NCBI GenBank assembly: GCA_002382085.1
Contig: DFZK01000014.1
Coordinates: 19,969 to 83,968 of the forward strand
DNA length: 64,000 bases
Direction: 5' to 3'
From: Sulfurospirillum sp. UBA4058
GTDB taxonomy: Bacteria; Campylobacterota; Campylobacteria; Campylobacterales; Sulfurospirillaceae
Position 1 is the stretch's first letter. Every line of letters starts with the position of its first letter. Under the pieces are notes generated by a model, which saw nothing but the letters and a program-made list of their open reading frames with translations, did not search any database and was not told where the DNA came from. Below are positions 36,597 to 45,696 of the stretch, one piece after another. Position numbers and translations under genes: made by a program.

Positions 36597-37889
36597 TTAA
36601 TCCTTGTAAAATAAAATAATTTTTTGAACAACCTGCGCAATGCGCTCTACCGAATCCAAATCGCACTCTTCGCGTACCGAGTGGGGATAACGAATCGTAG
36701 GTCCGATGGAGACTGCTTCGATTTTTTTCGATTGACGGGCGACGAGCTCACCGCATTCAAGTCCTGCATGAATCGCTTTAAAAAGAGCATGCGGGTAAAA
36801 AGTATGCATCGCCTCTCGTACGACGTCGGCAAAAGCACCGACGGAGGGCTTCCATGCTCCATGCCCGCCTTCAAGCTTACATGTAAAGCCAAAACCCTTA
36901 AAAAACGCCGTCGTTTCGTTTGCAAGTATAGCTAAATTTTCATCATCCATAGCACGAATCGAAACATCGACTCTAAGTTCGTTTTGCTTTTGCGCTACGA
37001 TGCCGAGGTTCATACTGATAGAGGGAATATCCAAGGTCTTATCCCACGCACGGACACCTTGCGCAAAAGCACCCAAGGCACTCACGATACGATCGCTTTG
37101 GGCGAGTGATTGCGTCAAAAGCGTATCTTCAAGACGACGTACCCGTATGCGAGGATCGGTAATGCCTAAAGGTTGAGAACATGCCACAATCGCCGTAGCA
37201 CTTTTCGGAATCGCATTTAAACGTTCTCCGCCTTCGATCGAAACGAGTCGAATCTCTTTTTGATGCAATAATTCGTACGCCAATGCTTTAATCGCCGAGG
37301 GGATCGATTTATCGATATCCACACCCGAATGCCCGCCTAAAAAATCAAACGCATGCACTTCGTAGAACAATGCCTCTTTTTCCAAAGGTTCGTACGTCAA
37401 TTCCAAGCTTGCATGCAAATCAACGCCTCCGGCACAGCCGATGTAGATTTCACCCGCTTCTTCCGCATCTAAATTTAAAATATAATCCGATCGTAGCGGC
37501 AACGAAAATCCCATTGCGCCTAAAAGCCCAACCTCTTCGTCGTTCGTAAAAAGGCATTCCAAGTCGTCGTTACGCTCCATCGCCCAAAACATTATCGCCA
37601 TGCCCATACCGTTGTCCGCACCGAGCGTCGATGCACGTGCTTTGAGTAAAGAGCCTTCTTGATAAAGCACAATCGGATCGGTATTGCCGATACACACCAT
37701 ATCGTAATGCGCTTGTAAACAAACGCGCGGCGTTCCTTTAACGCATAAAACGTTACCGCTAACGTCTTCTTGCACTAAATAGCCCAAATCGGACGCAAAA
37801 TCTTTAATAAAATTCTTCATTTTTTCGGTACGGTAACTGCATCGGGGAACCGCACTAATCGCTTTAAAATGTTCTAAAATCGCTTGCAT
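36597..37889 (-). CDS. pepD: aminoacyl-histidine dipeptidase (PepD-like, M20)
   Basis: About 430 residues. Two adjacent ATGs are possible; the second (37889) is better spaced from AAGGG. M20 metal site: LQAHYDMVC, STLGADNGMGMAI, TNDEEVGLLGAMGF, NLDAEEAGEIYIGCAGG and HAGLECGEL. It is the cytosolic dipeptidase type that cleaves Xaa-His and other dipeptides. Internal TTACATGTAA palindrome at 36877-36886. Confidence 0.92.
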   Translation of the reverse strand: MQAILEHFKAISAVPRCSYRTEKMKNFIKDFASDLGYLVQEDVSGNVLCVKGTPRVCLQAHYDMVCIGNTDPIVLYQEGSLLKARASTLGADNGMGMAIMFWAMERNDDLECLFTNDEEVGLLGAMGFSLPLRSDYILNLDAEEAGEIYIGCAGGVDLHASLELTYEPLEKEALFYEVHAFDFLGGHSGVDIDKSIPSAIKALAYELLHQKEIRLVSIEGGERLNAIPKSATAIVACSQPLGITDPRIRVRRLEDTLLTQSLAQSDRIVSALGAFAQGVRAWDKTLDIPSISMNLGIVAQKQNELRVDVSIRAMDDENLAILANETTAFFKGFGFTCKLEGGHGAWKPSVGAFADVVREAMHTFYPHALFKAIHAGLECGELVARQSKKIEAVSIGPTIRYPHSVREECDLDSVERIAQVVQKIILFYKD

Positions 37890-37934
37890 CATGACCCTTG
37901 AAAAATTAATCGTCGAAATGGTATTATACCCCTC

Positions 37935-38153
37935 ATGAAAACAATATTAATCCTTTTACCTCTTTTTCTTTTTCAAGGATGCCTCTATTTTAACGATCGC
38001 GGCGTATCGGGAAGATACTATAACGATTGTAAAGAATACTACGATTCAATGGGCGTCTACCACAAAACGTGCGACGAAAATATCGTGGATTATAAAACCG
38101 TCACCGACGGCGTGGGTAAAGGCGTCGATAAAACCAAAAGTCTTTTTGAATAA
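37935..38153 (+). CDS. small lipoprotein
   Basis: 72 residues. KTILILLPLFLFQGC is a signal peptide with a lipobox (LFQGC), so the mature ~57-residue protein is probably lipid-anchored. Two more Cys (NDC, KTC) could form a disulfide. Function unknown. The TAATG overlap with cmoB couples them; a small lipoprotein gene is also found beside the cmoB-Cj0977 pair in C. jejuni as I recall (Cj0978). Confidence 0.75.
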   Translation: MKTILILLPLFLFQGCLYFNDRGVSGRYYNDCKEYYDSMGVYHKTCDENIVDYKTVTDGVGKGVDKTKSLFE

Positions 38154-39055
38154 TGTCTGCTTTGGATACGATTCGCCAAGAGCGCCTCGCTTGGCTTGAG
38201 TGGAAAGATATTAAGCCGATGCGAGAAGCGCTCTCTTTTCTTCCGCAGTTTCAAACGTTACATGTAACGCTTGAAGATTGCATTCGCGTCGATGACGCTT
38301 CCCTCTCTTCAGAGGTGCGAAATCTCGTTCAAGAGTGCGCTAAGAAGCTCATGCCGTGGCGAAAAGGACCGTTTCAACTTTTCGATACCTTCATCGATAC
38401 CGAATGGCAAAGCTTTATCAAATACAATCTTTTAGAACCTCATTTTAATCTCGAAGGTAAAATCGTCGGCGACATCGGTTGTAACAACGGTTATTATCTG
38501 TTTCGTATGCTGGCGCAAAAACCCCAAAAATTGGTCGGATTCGACCCTTCCGCTTTGTATAAAACCCAATTTGACTTTATCAATCGTTTTGTCCAAAGCG
38601 ACATCGTCTACGAAATGCTCGGCGTCGAGCACCTTCCCATGTACGAGCATCGCTTCGATACCCTTTTTTGCTTAGGCGTTTTGTACCATCGAAGCGACCC
38701 GATTCAAACCCTCAAGTCCCTGTATCAAGGATTGAATCAAGGAGGCGAACTCTTCTTGGATACTTTTATGATCGACGGAGAGAGTCCCGTGGCACTCGCT
38801 CCTGCACATACCTATTCTAAAATCCCCAACGTCTATTTCGTTCCGACGGTTCAAGCCCTTTTCAATTGGCTCGAACGCGCGAAATTTAAAGACGCGGAAG
38901 TCTTGGAAATCAAAGTCACCGATACGAACGAACAACGTAAAACCGAGTGGATTTTCGGCGAAAGTTTGGAACAGTTTTTAGATCCTCAAGATCCGAGTCG
39001 AACGATAGAAGGCTATCCCGCGCCTAAACGCGTCTACGTTAAAGCAAAACGTTAA
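38153..39055 (+). CDS. cmoB: tRNA U34 carboxymethyltransferase
   Basis: 300 residues. Converts 5-hydroxyuridine at tRNA position 34 to 5-carboxymethoxyuridine with carboxy-SAM. PWRKGPFQLFDTFIDTEW, the SAM motif VGDIGCNNGYYLFRM, VGFDPSALYKTQF and CLGVLYHRSDPI are characteristic. No cmoA is adjacent. The 3' end overlaps the sigma-28 promoter of the next gene. Confidence 0.94.
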   Translation: MSALDTIRQERLAWLEWKDIKPMREALSFLPQFQTLHVTLEDCIRVDDASLSSEVRNLVQECAKKLMPWRKGPFQLFDTFIDTEWQSFIKYNLLEPHFNLEGKIVGDIGCNNGYYLFRMLAQKPQKLVGFDPSALYKTQFDFINRFVQSDIVYEMLGVEHLPMYEHRFDTLFCLGVLYHRSDPIQTLKSLYQGLNQGGELFLDTFMIDGESPVALAPAHTYSKIPNVYFVPTVQALFNWLERAKFKDAEVLEIKVTDTNEQRKTEWIFGESLEQFLDPQDPSRTIEGYPAPKRVYVKAKR

Positions 39056-39066
39056 AACGCCGATTT
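39040..39066 (+). promoter_or_regulatory. sigma-28 (FliA) promoter for the hotdog protein gene
   Basis: TAAAGCAA (39040-39047), exactly 11 bases, then GCCGATTT (39059-39066). The flagellar sigma-28 consensus is TAAAGTTT-N11-GCCGATAA. It begins inside the end of cmoB and its -10 lies 32 bases ahead of the next ATG. In C. jejuni, the homologous gene Cj0977 is reported as sigma-28 controlled. Confidence 0.75.
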
Positions 39067-39097
39067 GTCTTTCATAATTTTAGAGCAAGGATGCTAG

Positions 39098-39649
39098 ATG
39101 GGAAAGAATAAGTTAGGACTCGTCAAAGAGATGATCGAAAATACGGCGGCATACGACGATATAGCGTCCGAAGATGCAACCGACGAGTCAATGCTCGATG
39201 AAAACGTCATCGATTTCCACGAAGGACTGAAAACCCATCAAAAGATCAAAAATGCCTACGTCGGGTCTCTAAGCGCACTCTCCAAGAACAGTGCTAAAGT
39301 CGTCTTTCAAACCACCTACGAAATGGCGGTCGACGATTTAGGCTTAGTGCATAACGGCTTTATTTTCGGTGCGGCGGAGTATGCCGCCGTTGCGGCAATT
39401 AACGAAGCCAATCTCGTTATTATCGGATGTCGCTCGAAATTTTTTGCACCTGCCCGCGTCGGTGATATTATCTCGTTTGAAGCCAAAGGCAGATTTGAAG
39501 AAGCGCGCAAACGTGAAGTCAAAGTCATCGGTATCATCAACGAAATCAAAGTGTTTGAAGGCGTTTTTCAAGCCGTTTTACTCGAACACCATATTTTAGA
39601 GACGAAATTAGACGATTTGCAAGCCAATCTCGCTAAAGAATTTGCTTAA
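39098..39649 (+). CDS. hotdog-fold protein, Cj0977-like
   Basis: 183 residues. An acidic N-terminal ~50 residues (AYDDIASEDATDESMLDEN) precedes a hotdog domain (about 65-165: MAVDDLGLVHNGFIFGAAEYAAVAAINEANLVIIG, FFAPARVGDIISFEAKG) of the acyl-CoA thioesterase type. The order lipoprotein-cmoB-this gene corresponds to Cj0978/0976/0977 in C. jejuni, where Cj0977 is a non-flagellar sigma-28 gene needed for virulence. Here, in a probably free-living bacterium, the acyl ligand is unknown. AAGGA ribosome site upstream. Confidence 0.82.
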   Translation: MGKNKLGLVKEMIENTAAYDDIASEDATDESMLDENVIDFHEGLKTHQKIKNAYVGSLSALSKNSAKVVFQTTYEMAVDDLGLVHNGFIFGAAEYAAVAAINEANLVIIGCRSKFFAPARVGDIISFEAKGRFEEARKREVKVIGIINEIKVFEGVFQAVLLEHHILETKLDDLQANLAKEFA

Positions 39650-40239
39650 AAAGAGTCCAACCAATACGGTATATTCTGCTGTTCGGCTTTGACACTGGTT
39701 TTTTCGCCGTGTCCGGGAAAAATTTCCCAATCGTCTTTAAGCGTTAAAAATTGCTCTAAACTGTGTCGCATTTGCGAAGCGTCGCTGTAAGGAAAATCGT
39801 ACCGACCGATGGATCGACGAAAAATAAAATCCCCGCTAAAAAGTTTATCAGCAATACGAATCATACTGCATCCCGGCGTATGTCCCGGGCAATGTAAAAA
39901 CGTGACGTCGATGCCCTCTATCGTAAAGCTTTGGTCACCCACGACTTCCACGTCGGCTTTTGATGAAGGCGTACCTTGTAAAAAAGGATCGTTTTCAAGC
40001 ATAAAGCAATCGTCTTTGGGCGCATAAATCGGTATGCCGAATCTCTTAACCAATGCGGCGTTACTCCAAACGTGATCGAAATGACCGTGCGTATTTAAAA
40101 CGGCGACCGGATGCGTTACGTTACGTTCTACCCAAGCAAATGCATCGACGCCCGGATCGATAATCAGTTCTTTATCGTTGCTCCTGACGATGTAACAGTT
40201 CGTTCCGTACGCGCCGCATGCGCGATGCATTATCTCCAT
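39646..40239 (-). CDS. metallo-beta-lactamase fold hydrolase (glyoxalase II-like)
   Basis: 197 residues from the ATG at 40239 (AAGGA upstream); the frame extends 14 codons further without a site. The metal motif THGHFDH (HxHxDH), HCPGHTPGC, FSGDFIF and FPGHGEKT are complete, and the short length fits YcbL-type single-domain hydrolases that can act on glutathione-like thioesters. Convergent with the hotdog gene, overlapping by four bases. Confidence 0.88.
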   Translation of the reverse strand: MEIMHRACGAYGTNCYIVRSNDKELIIDPGVDAFAWVERNVTHPVAVLNTHGHFDHVWSNAALVKRFGIPIYAPKDDCFMLENDPFLQGTPSSKADVEVVGDQSFTIEGIDVTFLHCPGHTPGCSMIRIADKLFSGDFIFRRSIGRYDFPYSDASQMRHSLEQFLTLKDDWEIFPGHGEKTSVKAEQQNIPYWLDSF

Positions 40240-40452
40240 AATCGATCCTTCCGAGATGACAATTTTTAAAAAGTGTAACATAACTCTTCTTGGATTTCTT
40301 TTGAAGCTTAAAAGAATGCATTAATTTTATCTTGTGTATAATTAGTCGACTTAGGCGTGCGCGCTTACATGTAAGTCTAAGCCGCTATGCAAAGACAAAG
40401 AGTTCCGCAAAACCTTAGAGAGTCGTTGCTTACATTTTGTAAAGGTCGTAGT

Positions 40453-41220
40453 ATGAACAAATATGAAAAAATCGAAGCTTACTTGGTTCAATTTTTGAAA
40501 GACGAAGTTGCCAAAGCGGGATTTTCCAAAGTCGTTTTAGGCATTAGCGGCGGCGTAGATTCGGCCGTAGTGGCTCTTTTAGCACGTCAAGCGTTTCCCA
40601 ACGCTCTGTTAGGGCTCATGCTTCCGGCTTCCACGTCCAGCAATGCCAGCATCGAACATGCAAGCGAGTTATGCGAAAAATTCGGTATTCGTTATGAAAA
40701 AATTCCCGTAGGTCCCTTGGTAGATACGTACTTTAACCGTCATCCCGACGCTTCGAAACTTCGTATCGGAAATTTTAGCGCACGTATGCGAATGTCCGTT
40801 TTATACGATATTTCCGCACGTGAAAACGCGCTTGTTTTGGGTACGGGAAATAAAAGCGAAATTCTTTTAGGATACGGTACGATTTTCGGCGACTTGGCAT
40901 GCGCAATCAACCCCATCGGGAATCTTTACAAAACGGAAATTTTTGAATTGGCGCACCATTTAGGCGTCCCCGATTCTATCTTAAACAAAGCCCCTTCCGC
41001 CGATTTATGGGAAGACCAAAGCGACGAGGGAGAGTTTGGTTTTACCTATGCTCAAATCGACAAAGTCCTTTTTGCGCATATCGAAGAGAAGAAAGATAAA
41101 CATGCGCTCATCGCACTCGGATTTGAACGTGAACTCGTCGAAATGACCCTCAATCGTATCGAAAGCAATCGTTTTAAAGGTAAACTTCCCACTATCGCTG
41201 ATTTACATAGCGTCAAATAA
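40453..41220 (+). CDS. nadE: NH3-dependent NAD+ synthetase
   Basis: Deamido-NAD to NAD with ATP and ammonia. The ATG at 40453 (AAAGG upstream) gives 255 residues, the usual single-domain size; the frame upstream to 40387 looks non-coding. P-loop of the PP-ATPase type VLGISGGVDSAVVALLAR, GTGNKSEILLGYGTIFGD, and KAPSADLWEDQSDEGEFG are diagnostic. A TTACATGTAA palindrome lies in its upstream region (40365-40374). Confidence 0.95.
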   Translation: MNKYEKIEAYLVQFLKDEVAKAGFSKVVLGISGGVDSAVVALLARQAFPNALLGLMLPASTSSNASIEHASELCEKFGIRYEKIPVGPLVDTYFNRHPDASKLRIGNFSARMRMSVLYDISARENALVLGTGNKSEILLGYGTIFGDLACAINPIGNLYKTEIFELAHHLGVPDSILNKAPSADLWEDQSDEGEFGFTYAQIDKVLFAHIEEKKDKHALIALGFERELVEMTLNRIESNRFKGKLPTIADLHSVK

Positions 41221-41229
41221 AGGACTATT

Positions 41230-42363
41230 ATGAAAGAAATACCGTTTTACAAGCCTTATATCGATCAACGCGAGCGTTCTTTAATCAACGAAGTCTTGGA
41301 TTTGGAAAAAGCGAACAAAGTCGAAACGCTTGAAAAAGAGTTTATCAAGTATATCGATTGCGGCGATGCGATTTCGACCGTAAACGGTACGGCGGCGATG
41401 CATCTTGCTATGTGTGCGTTGGATCTCAAGCGCGGCGATAAAATCATCTGTTCGGTCAACGCTTTTCCTTCCGTAGCCGAAGTCGTACGTCACTTTGACG
41501 CCGAACCGATTTTTGTCGATATCGACAAAGACGATTTTAACATCGACGTCGATCAATTGGAAAGCGTTCTTAAAAACAACAAAGCTAAAAAACTTAAAGG
41601 TGCGTTTATCAGCCATATCGCCGGTCAGCCTGCCGATATGAACCGTATTTACGAATTGGCGCGCCATTACGACATTAAAATCGTCGAAGACGCAACCGCC
41701 GCACTCGGAGCAACGTACGATAAGAAAAAAATAGGCTCTCTTGAAGCAGACATTACCGTTTTTCGTTTCAATCCGCAATCCAATTACTCCGTTTCCAGTG
41801 CCGGTATTATGACGACCAAAGACGAAGAACTCAGCCGCCGCGCACGTCTTTTGCGTAACCATGCGATCGTCAGCGAAGGTTGGGACAAATTCGGTAACAT
41901 CGGCTACGTTTACGACGTCGTCGATATCGGACTTAAATACGATCTTAATGAACTCAATGCCGCTTTTGCGATCGGTCAGTTGGAAAAAAACAACGATTTT
42001 ATCGAACGCAGAATGGAAATTGCCGATATTTACAACCGTGAGCTTGCTTCGTGCCCGCACGTGAGCACTCCGGTCAAAAAACGCGACCATATTTACACGC
42101 AATACATCATTAAAATCGATAAAAACCGCGACAATTTTGCTCGTGAATTGAAAGACAAAGGCATTTATACGGGACTTCATTTTATTCCCTTGCATCTTTT
42201 AAGCTACTACAAACACAAATACAATTTACGGGTAAACGATTTTCCAAAAGCCCTCAGTAACTATCAGCAAATTCTCTCTTTGCCGATCTATTCAAGCCTC
42301 AGCGACAAAGAGGTTTTACACGTGTGCGAACAGATCAAAGAAATTGCTAAAAACCGTGTTTAA
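41230..42363 (+). CDS. DegT/DnrJ/EryC1/StrS family protein lacking the Schiff-base lysine
   Basis: 377 residues with the full family architecture: IPFYKPYIDQRERSLI, TVNGTAAMHLAM, PVFVDID-like PIFVDIDKDDFNID, ISHIAGQPADM and the PLP-ring Asp in IVEDATAALGATY. Where aminotransferases read FSFHPTKN(I/L)TTGEGG, this one reads FRFNPQSNYSVSSAG: the catalytic Lys is Ser. It is therefore not an ordinary PLP aminotransferase; it may be a PLP- or PMP-binding non-transaminase or a regulator. Inserted between nadE and lpxK compared with C. jejuni. Overlaps lpxK by 20 bases. Confidence 0.82.
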   Translation: MKEIPFYKPYIDQRERSLINEVLDLEKANKVETLEKEFIKYIDCGDAISTVNGTAAMHLAMCALDLKRGDKIICSVNAFPSVAEVVRHFDAEPIFVDIDKDDFNIDVDQLESVLKNNKAKKLKGAFISHIAGQPADMNRIYELARHYDIKIVEDATAALGATYDKKKIGSLEADITVFRFNPQSNYSVSSAGIMTTKDEELSRRARLLRNHAIVSEGWDKFGNIGYVYDVVDIGLKYDLNELNAAFAIGQLEKNNDFIERRMEIADIYNRELASCPHVSTPVKKRDHIYTQYIIKIDKNRDNFARELKDKGIYTGLHFIPLHLLSYYKHKYNLRVNDFPKALSNYQQILSLPIYSSLSDKEVLHVCEQIKEIAKNRV

Positions 42364-43294
42364 AAACCCGAAGTTCGTTTTATGGGTAGAAGAGTATCTT
42401 TTCTACCCGCATACGTTAAGCCATAAACTCCTCTCTTATGCTCTTTTACCGATTAGTTTTCTTTACTGTGCGATAACCCTTTTTAAACGTTATCGAGGGA
42501 AAAAGAAACGACTGAGTTTCGGTATTCCGATTATTAGCGTCGGTAATTTAACCCTCGGGGGCAACGGAAAAACGCCTTTTTGCATTACGCTGGCGCAACA
42601 GTATGAAAATGTTGCCGTCATTTTGCGAGGATACGGAAGAAAATCGCACGGTATGCTTGTCGTAAGCGATCGCGGGCAAATGATGTGCGATGCGATGGCA
42701 AGCGGCGATGAAGCGATGTTGTATGCCAAAGCCTTGCCCGACGCTACCGTCATCGTCAGCGAAGACCGCGTTGAGGCGATTCGCCTTGCGAAGAAAAAAG
42801 GGGCAAAACTCATCTTTTTAGACGACGGTTTTTCCAAAAGCCACATCGCTAAAATCGATATTTTGATGAAACCCAATCCTGAACCGATCAATTCGTTTTG
42901 CCTTCCGAGCGGACCGTATCGAGAACCTCGTTTTTTATATCAAAAAGCCGATCTGATTATTAGTGAAGGCGTTGATTTTCTCCGTCGCGTCGAGGTTGTT
43001 GCTCCGACATGCAAAATGCTATTGGTCACCGCCATTTCCAAACCGAGCCGTTTAGACGCTTACCTTCCCGATAACGTTATCGGCAAAGTGGCTTTTCCGG
43101 ATCATTACATGTACACGGAAAAAGAGCTTGAAACACTCCTACACGCGTATCAAGCAACATCGATACTGACGACGCAAAAAGACGCCGTCAAGATGGCGAC
43201 GTTTGATCTACCGCTTTCTATTTTAAAACTCGACATCGACATCTTCCCCGAAACGCTGACAAAAATCAACGCACTTTTAGCTCCTAAACGCTAA
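42344..43294 (+). CDS. lpxK: tetraacyldisaccharide 4'-kinase
   Basis: Phosphorylates the lipid A precursor at the inner membrane. 316 residues from TTG 42344, or 312 from GTG 42356; neither start has a clear ribosome site, so translation is probably coupled to the gene upstream. An N-terminal membrane-associated helix (LLSYALLPISFLYCAITLF) is followed by the Walker A IISVGNLTLGGNGKTPFC, LRGYGRKSHGM, DEAMLYAKALPDATVIVSEDR and DDGFSKSHI. Confidence 0.92.
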   Translation: MLKTVFKNPKFVLWVEEYLFYPHTLSHKLLSYALLPISFLYCAITLFKRYRGKKKRLSFGIPIISVGNLTLGGNGKTPFCITLAQQYENVAVILRGYGRKSHGMLVVSDRGQMMCDAMASGDEAMLYAKALPDATVIVSEDRVEAIRLAKKKGAKLIFLDDGFSKSHIAKIDILMKPNPEPINSFCLPSGPYREPRFLYQKADLIISEGVDFLRRVEVVAPTCKMLLVTAISKPSRLDAYLPDNVIGKVAFPDHYMYTEKELETLLHAYQATSILTTQKDAVKMATFDLPLSILKLDIDIFPETLTKINALLAPKR

Positions 43295-43331
43295 AATAAA
43301 CCCTCTGAAATTGTCCCCAAAGGATACGAAC

Positions 43332-44183
43332 GTGCAACATAAAATTCATCAAGCACAAATCTTAATGGACGCGCTTCCTTATATTAAACTTTTTAATAAA
43401 AAAACCATCGTGATCAAATACGGCGGAGCGGCGCAAATCAACCCCGAACTCAAAGAAAAATTTGCCAAAGACTTGGTACTTTTGTACCTTGTCGGCATTA
43501 AACCCGTCATCGTTCACGGCGGCGGTAAAAAAATCAATGCGCTTTTAGATAAACTCGACGTACAAAGCAGTTTCGTCGACGGTCTTCGCGTGACGGACGA
43601 ACATGTCATGGAAGTCGTCGAAATGGTTTTAAGCGGTAGTATCAATAAAGAGATTACGACGCTTTTGAACCATAACGGCGCAAAAGCCATCGGTATTACG
43701 GGCAAAGACGCCAATTTTATGCGTGCAAAACCCCTCAGTGAAGGACGCTACGGTTTGGTCGGCGACATTACGCACATCAATAAAAAAGTCATCAAAAAAT
43801 TGATGGAAGAAAAATTTATTCCCGTTATTGCGCCGATTGCCGCAGGCGATACGCCCGAACATCCCGGATACAATATCAACGCCGATCTTGCCGCCAGTAA
43901 AATCGCCGTGGCGCTCAAAGCCAAAAAAATCATCTTCTTAACCGATACTCCGGGCGTTCTCGATAAAGAAGGCAACCTCATTTCCGTTTTGGATAAAGCT
44001 AAAATCAAAGAACTCAAAAAAGACGGCACGATCAGCGGGGGAATGATTCCTAAGCTAGATGCTTGCTTGGAAACCGTTCGCGCGGGCGTCGAATGTGCAC
44101 ACATTATCGACGGACGCATCGAGCACTCGATTTTATTAGAGCTTTTTACCAAAGACGGTATCGGCACCATTATTAAAGAATAA
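43332..44183 (+). CDS. argB: N-acetylglutamate kinase
   Basis: Second step of arginine synthesis. GTG at 43332 has AAAGGA eight bases upstream and gives 283 residues; a TTG seven codons earlier is less likely. Amino-acid-kinase motifs: IVIKYGGAAQINPE, PVIVHGGGKKINALLDKL, the NAG site GLRVTDEHVMEVVEMVLSG, NINADLAASKIA, and GTISGGMIPKLDACLETVRAGV, which includes the usual KL..C region. The enzyme is not near other arg genes. Confidence 0.96.
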   Translation: MQHKIHQAQILMDALPYIKLFNKKTIVIKYGGAAQINPELKEKFAKDLVLLYLVGIKPVIVHGGGKKINALLDKLDVQSSFVDGLRVTDEHVMEVVEMVLSGSINKEITTLLNHNGAKAIGITGKDANFMRAKPLSEGRYGLVGDITHINKKVIKKLMEEKFIPVIAPIAAGDTPEHPGYNINADLAASKIAVALKAKKIIFLTDTPGVLDKEGNLISVLDKAKIKELKKDGTISGGMIPKLDACLETVRAGVECAHIIDGRIEHSILLELFTKDGIGTIIKE

Positions 44184-44199
44184 GAGCTAAAGGAATTCT

Positions 44200-45696
44200 A
44201 TGTTTATCGAAACTCGCGGAAACGACGGCATTAAACCTCAAAACGTCCCGTTTTCGTTTGCCATTTTAAATCCAAGCGCAAGCTTCGGCGGACTTTACGT
44301 ACCGGAAACTCTCCCTAAAATCGATACCGATTTTTTAGCAAAAGCCGTTCATAAAAGCTATAAAGAGATTACCTTAGACATTTTACGGCTTTTTAAAATC
44401 GATATCGAAGACAAGGTCATGCAAGAAGCGGTTGCTCTTTACGATGCGTTTGACGATGCAAAAGAGCCTACGCCGCTCGTTCAAATCGAAAACGATCTTT
44501 TCGTGAATGAGCTCTACCATGGACCTACGCGCGCCTTTAAAGATATGGCGTTACAGCCTTTCGGTTATATTCTCTCCCATCTTGCGCAACAACGAAACGA
44601 ACGTTACCTTATCTTAGCGGCAACCAGCGGCGATACGGGGCCTGCCACCTTAGACACGTTTGCCGACAAAGCCAACATTCAAGTCGTTTGCCTCTATCCA
44701 AACGGTGGAACCAGCGACGTGCAACGCCTTCAAATGACGACGCAAAAAAGCTCTAACCTCAAAATTATCGGTATTCACGGCAATTTCGACGATGCACAAA
44801 ACGCGCTTAAAACGCTTTTGGCTTCACCGACGTTCAAAGAGGCTCTTCATGCCAAAGAGATCAAGCTCAGTGCCGCTAATTCGGTGAATTTCGGACGGAT
44901 TATTTTTCAGATCGTTTACCATATTTACGCCTATATTGCGTTGCTAAAACAGCATAAAGCAACGCTTGGAGAACCTTTTTATACGATTATTCCGAGCGGT
45001 AACTTCGGAAATGCGTTAGGAGCTTACTACGCTAAAAAAATGGGTTTGCCGATTGAAAAAATTCTAATCGCTTCCAATATCAATAATATCCTAACCGATC
45101 TGATCACGACGGGCGTGTACGACTTGCGCGGTCGAAGCTTGCTGCAAACCACTTCTCCGGCAATGGATATTTTGATCTCGTCCAACGTCGAGCGCGTTTT
45201 ATTCGACAAATTTGGTGCAACACGAACCAAAGAACTGATGGAATCGCTCAAAGAAAACAAAATCTATACGCTAAGCAATCCAGAGCTTTTATCCTTGCAA
45301 GAAGATTTTGAGGCGGTCTATTGCGACGACGCTTTCGGTAAAGAACAGATCCGCCATTATGCCAATCAAGGCTATGTACTCGATCCGCATACGGCAACAT
45401 GCCTCAAAGCGTATCAAACGCTTAAAGTAAAACCGCTTCCATGCGTCTTATGTTCCACCGCCGAATGGACGAAATTTGCACCGACGATGCTCAATGCCAT
45501 TCGACAAGATACGCAAAAATACCATGACAAAGAGGCGTTAGAAGGTTTTGCACAAACGTTACGGGTGAGTATTCCGCATTGCATCCAAAACCTTTTTAAC
45601 GAAACGGTCGTTCACGATCGCGTCGTCGAAAAAGATCGCATCGAAGCAGAAATCTTTGATTTCTTAAATGCTACATGTCAAAAGGATGCGCAGTGA
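44200..45696 (+). CDS. thrC: threonine synthase
   Basis: O-phosphohomoserine to threonine. 498 residues, the long Gram-negative/yeast-type form. PLP Lys in HGPTRAFKDMALQPFG, AATSGDTGPATLDTF, and phosphate-binding IIPSGNFGNALGAYYAKKMG. AAAGGA ribosome site before ATG 44200. Followed by kdsB with an overlapping stop/start, as in C. jejuni (Cj0812-0813). Confidence 0.96.
   Translation: MFIETRGNDGIKPQNVPFSFAILNPSASFGGLYVPETLPKIDTDFLAKAVHKSYKEITLDILRLFKIDIEDKVMQEAVALYDAFDDAKEPTPLVQIENDLFVNELYHGPTRAFKDMALQPFGYILSHLAQQRNERYLILAATSGDTGPATLDTFADKANIQVVCLYPNGGTSDVQRLQMTTQKSSNLKIIGIHGNFDDAQNALKTLLASPTFKEALHAKEIKLSAANSVNFGRIIFQIVYHIYAYIALLKQHKATLGEPFYTIIPSGNFGNALGAYYAKKMGLPIEKILIASNINNILTDLITTGVYDLRGRSLLQTTSPAMDILISSNVERVLFDKFGATRTKELMESLKENKIYTLSNPELLSLQEDFEAVYCDDAFGKEQIRHYANQGYVLDPHTATCLKAYQTLKVKPLPCVLCSTAEWTKFAPTMLNAIRQDTQKYHDKEALEGFAQTLRVSIPHCIQNLFNETVVHDRVVEKDRIEAEIFDFLNATCQKDAQ

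Noticed and set aside
41281..42195. 304-codon frame antisense to the DegT-family gene
   Set aside because: Long shadow frame caused by the codon pattern of the real gene; composition rich in V, F and D, no motif, no ribosome site.
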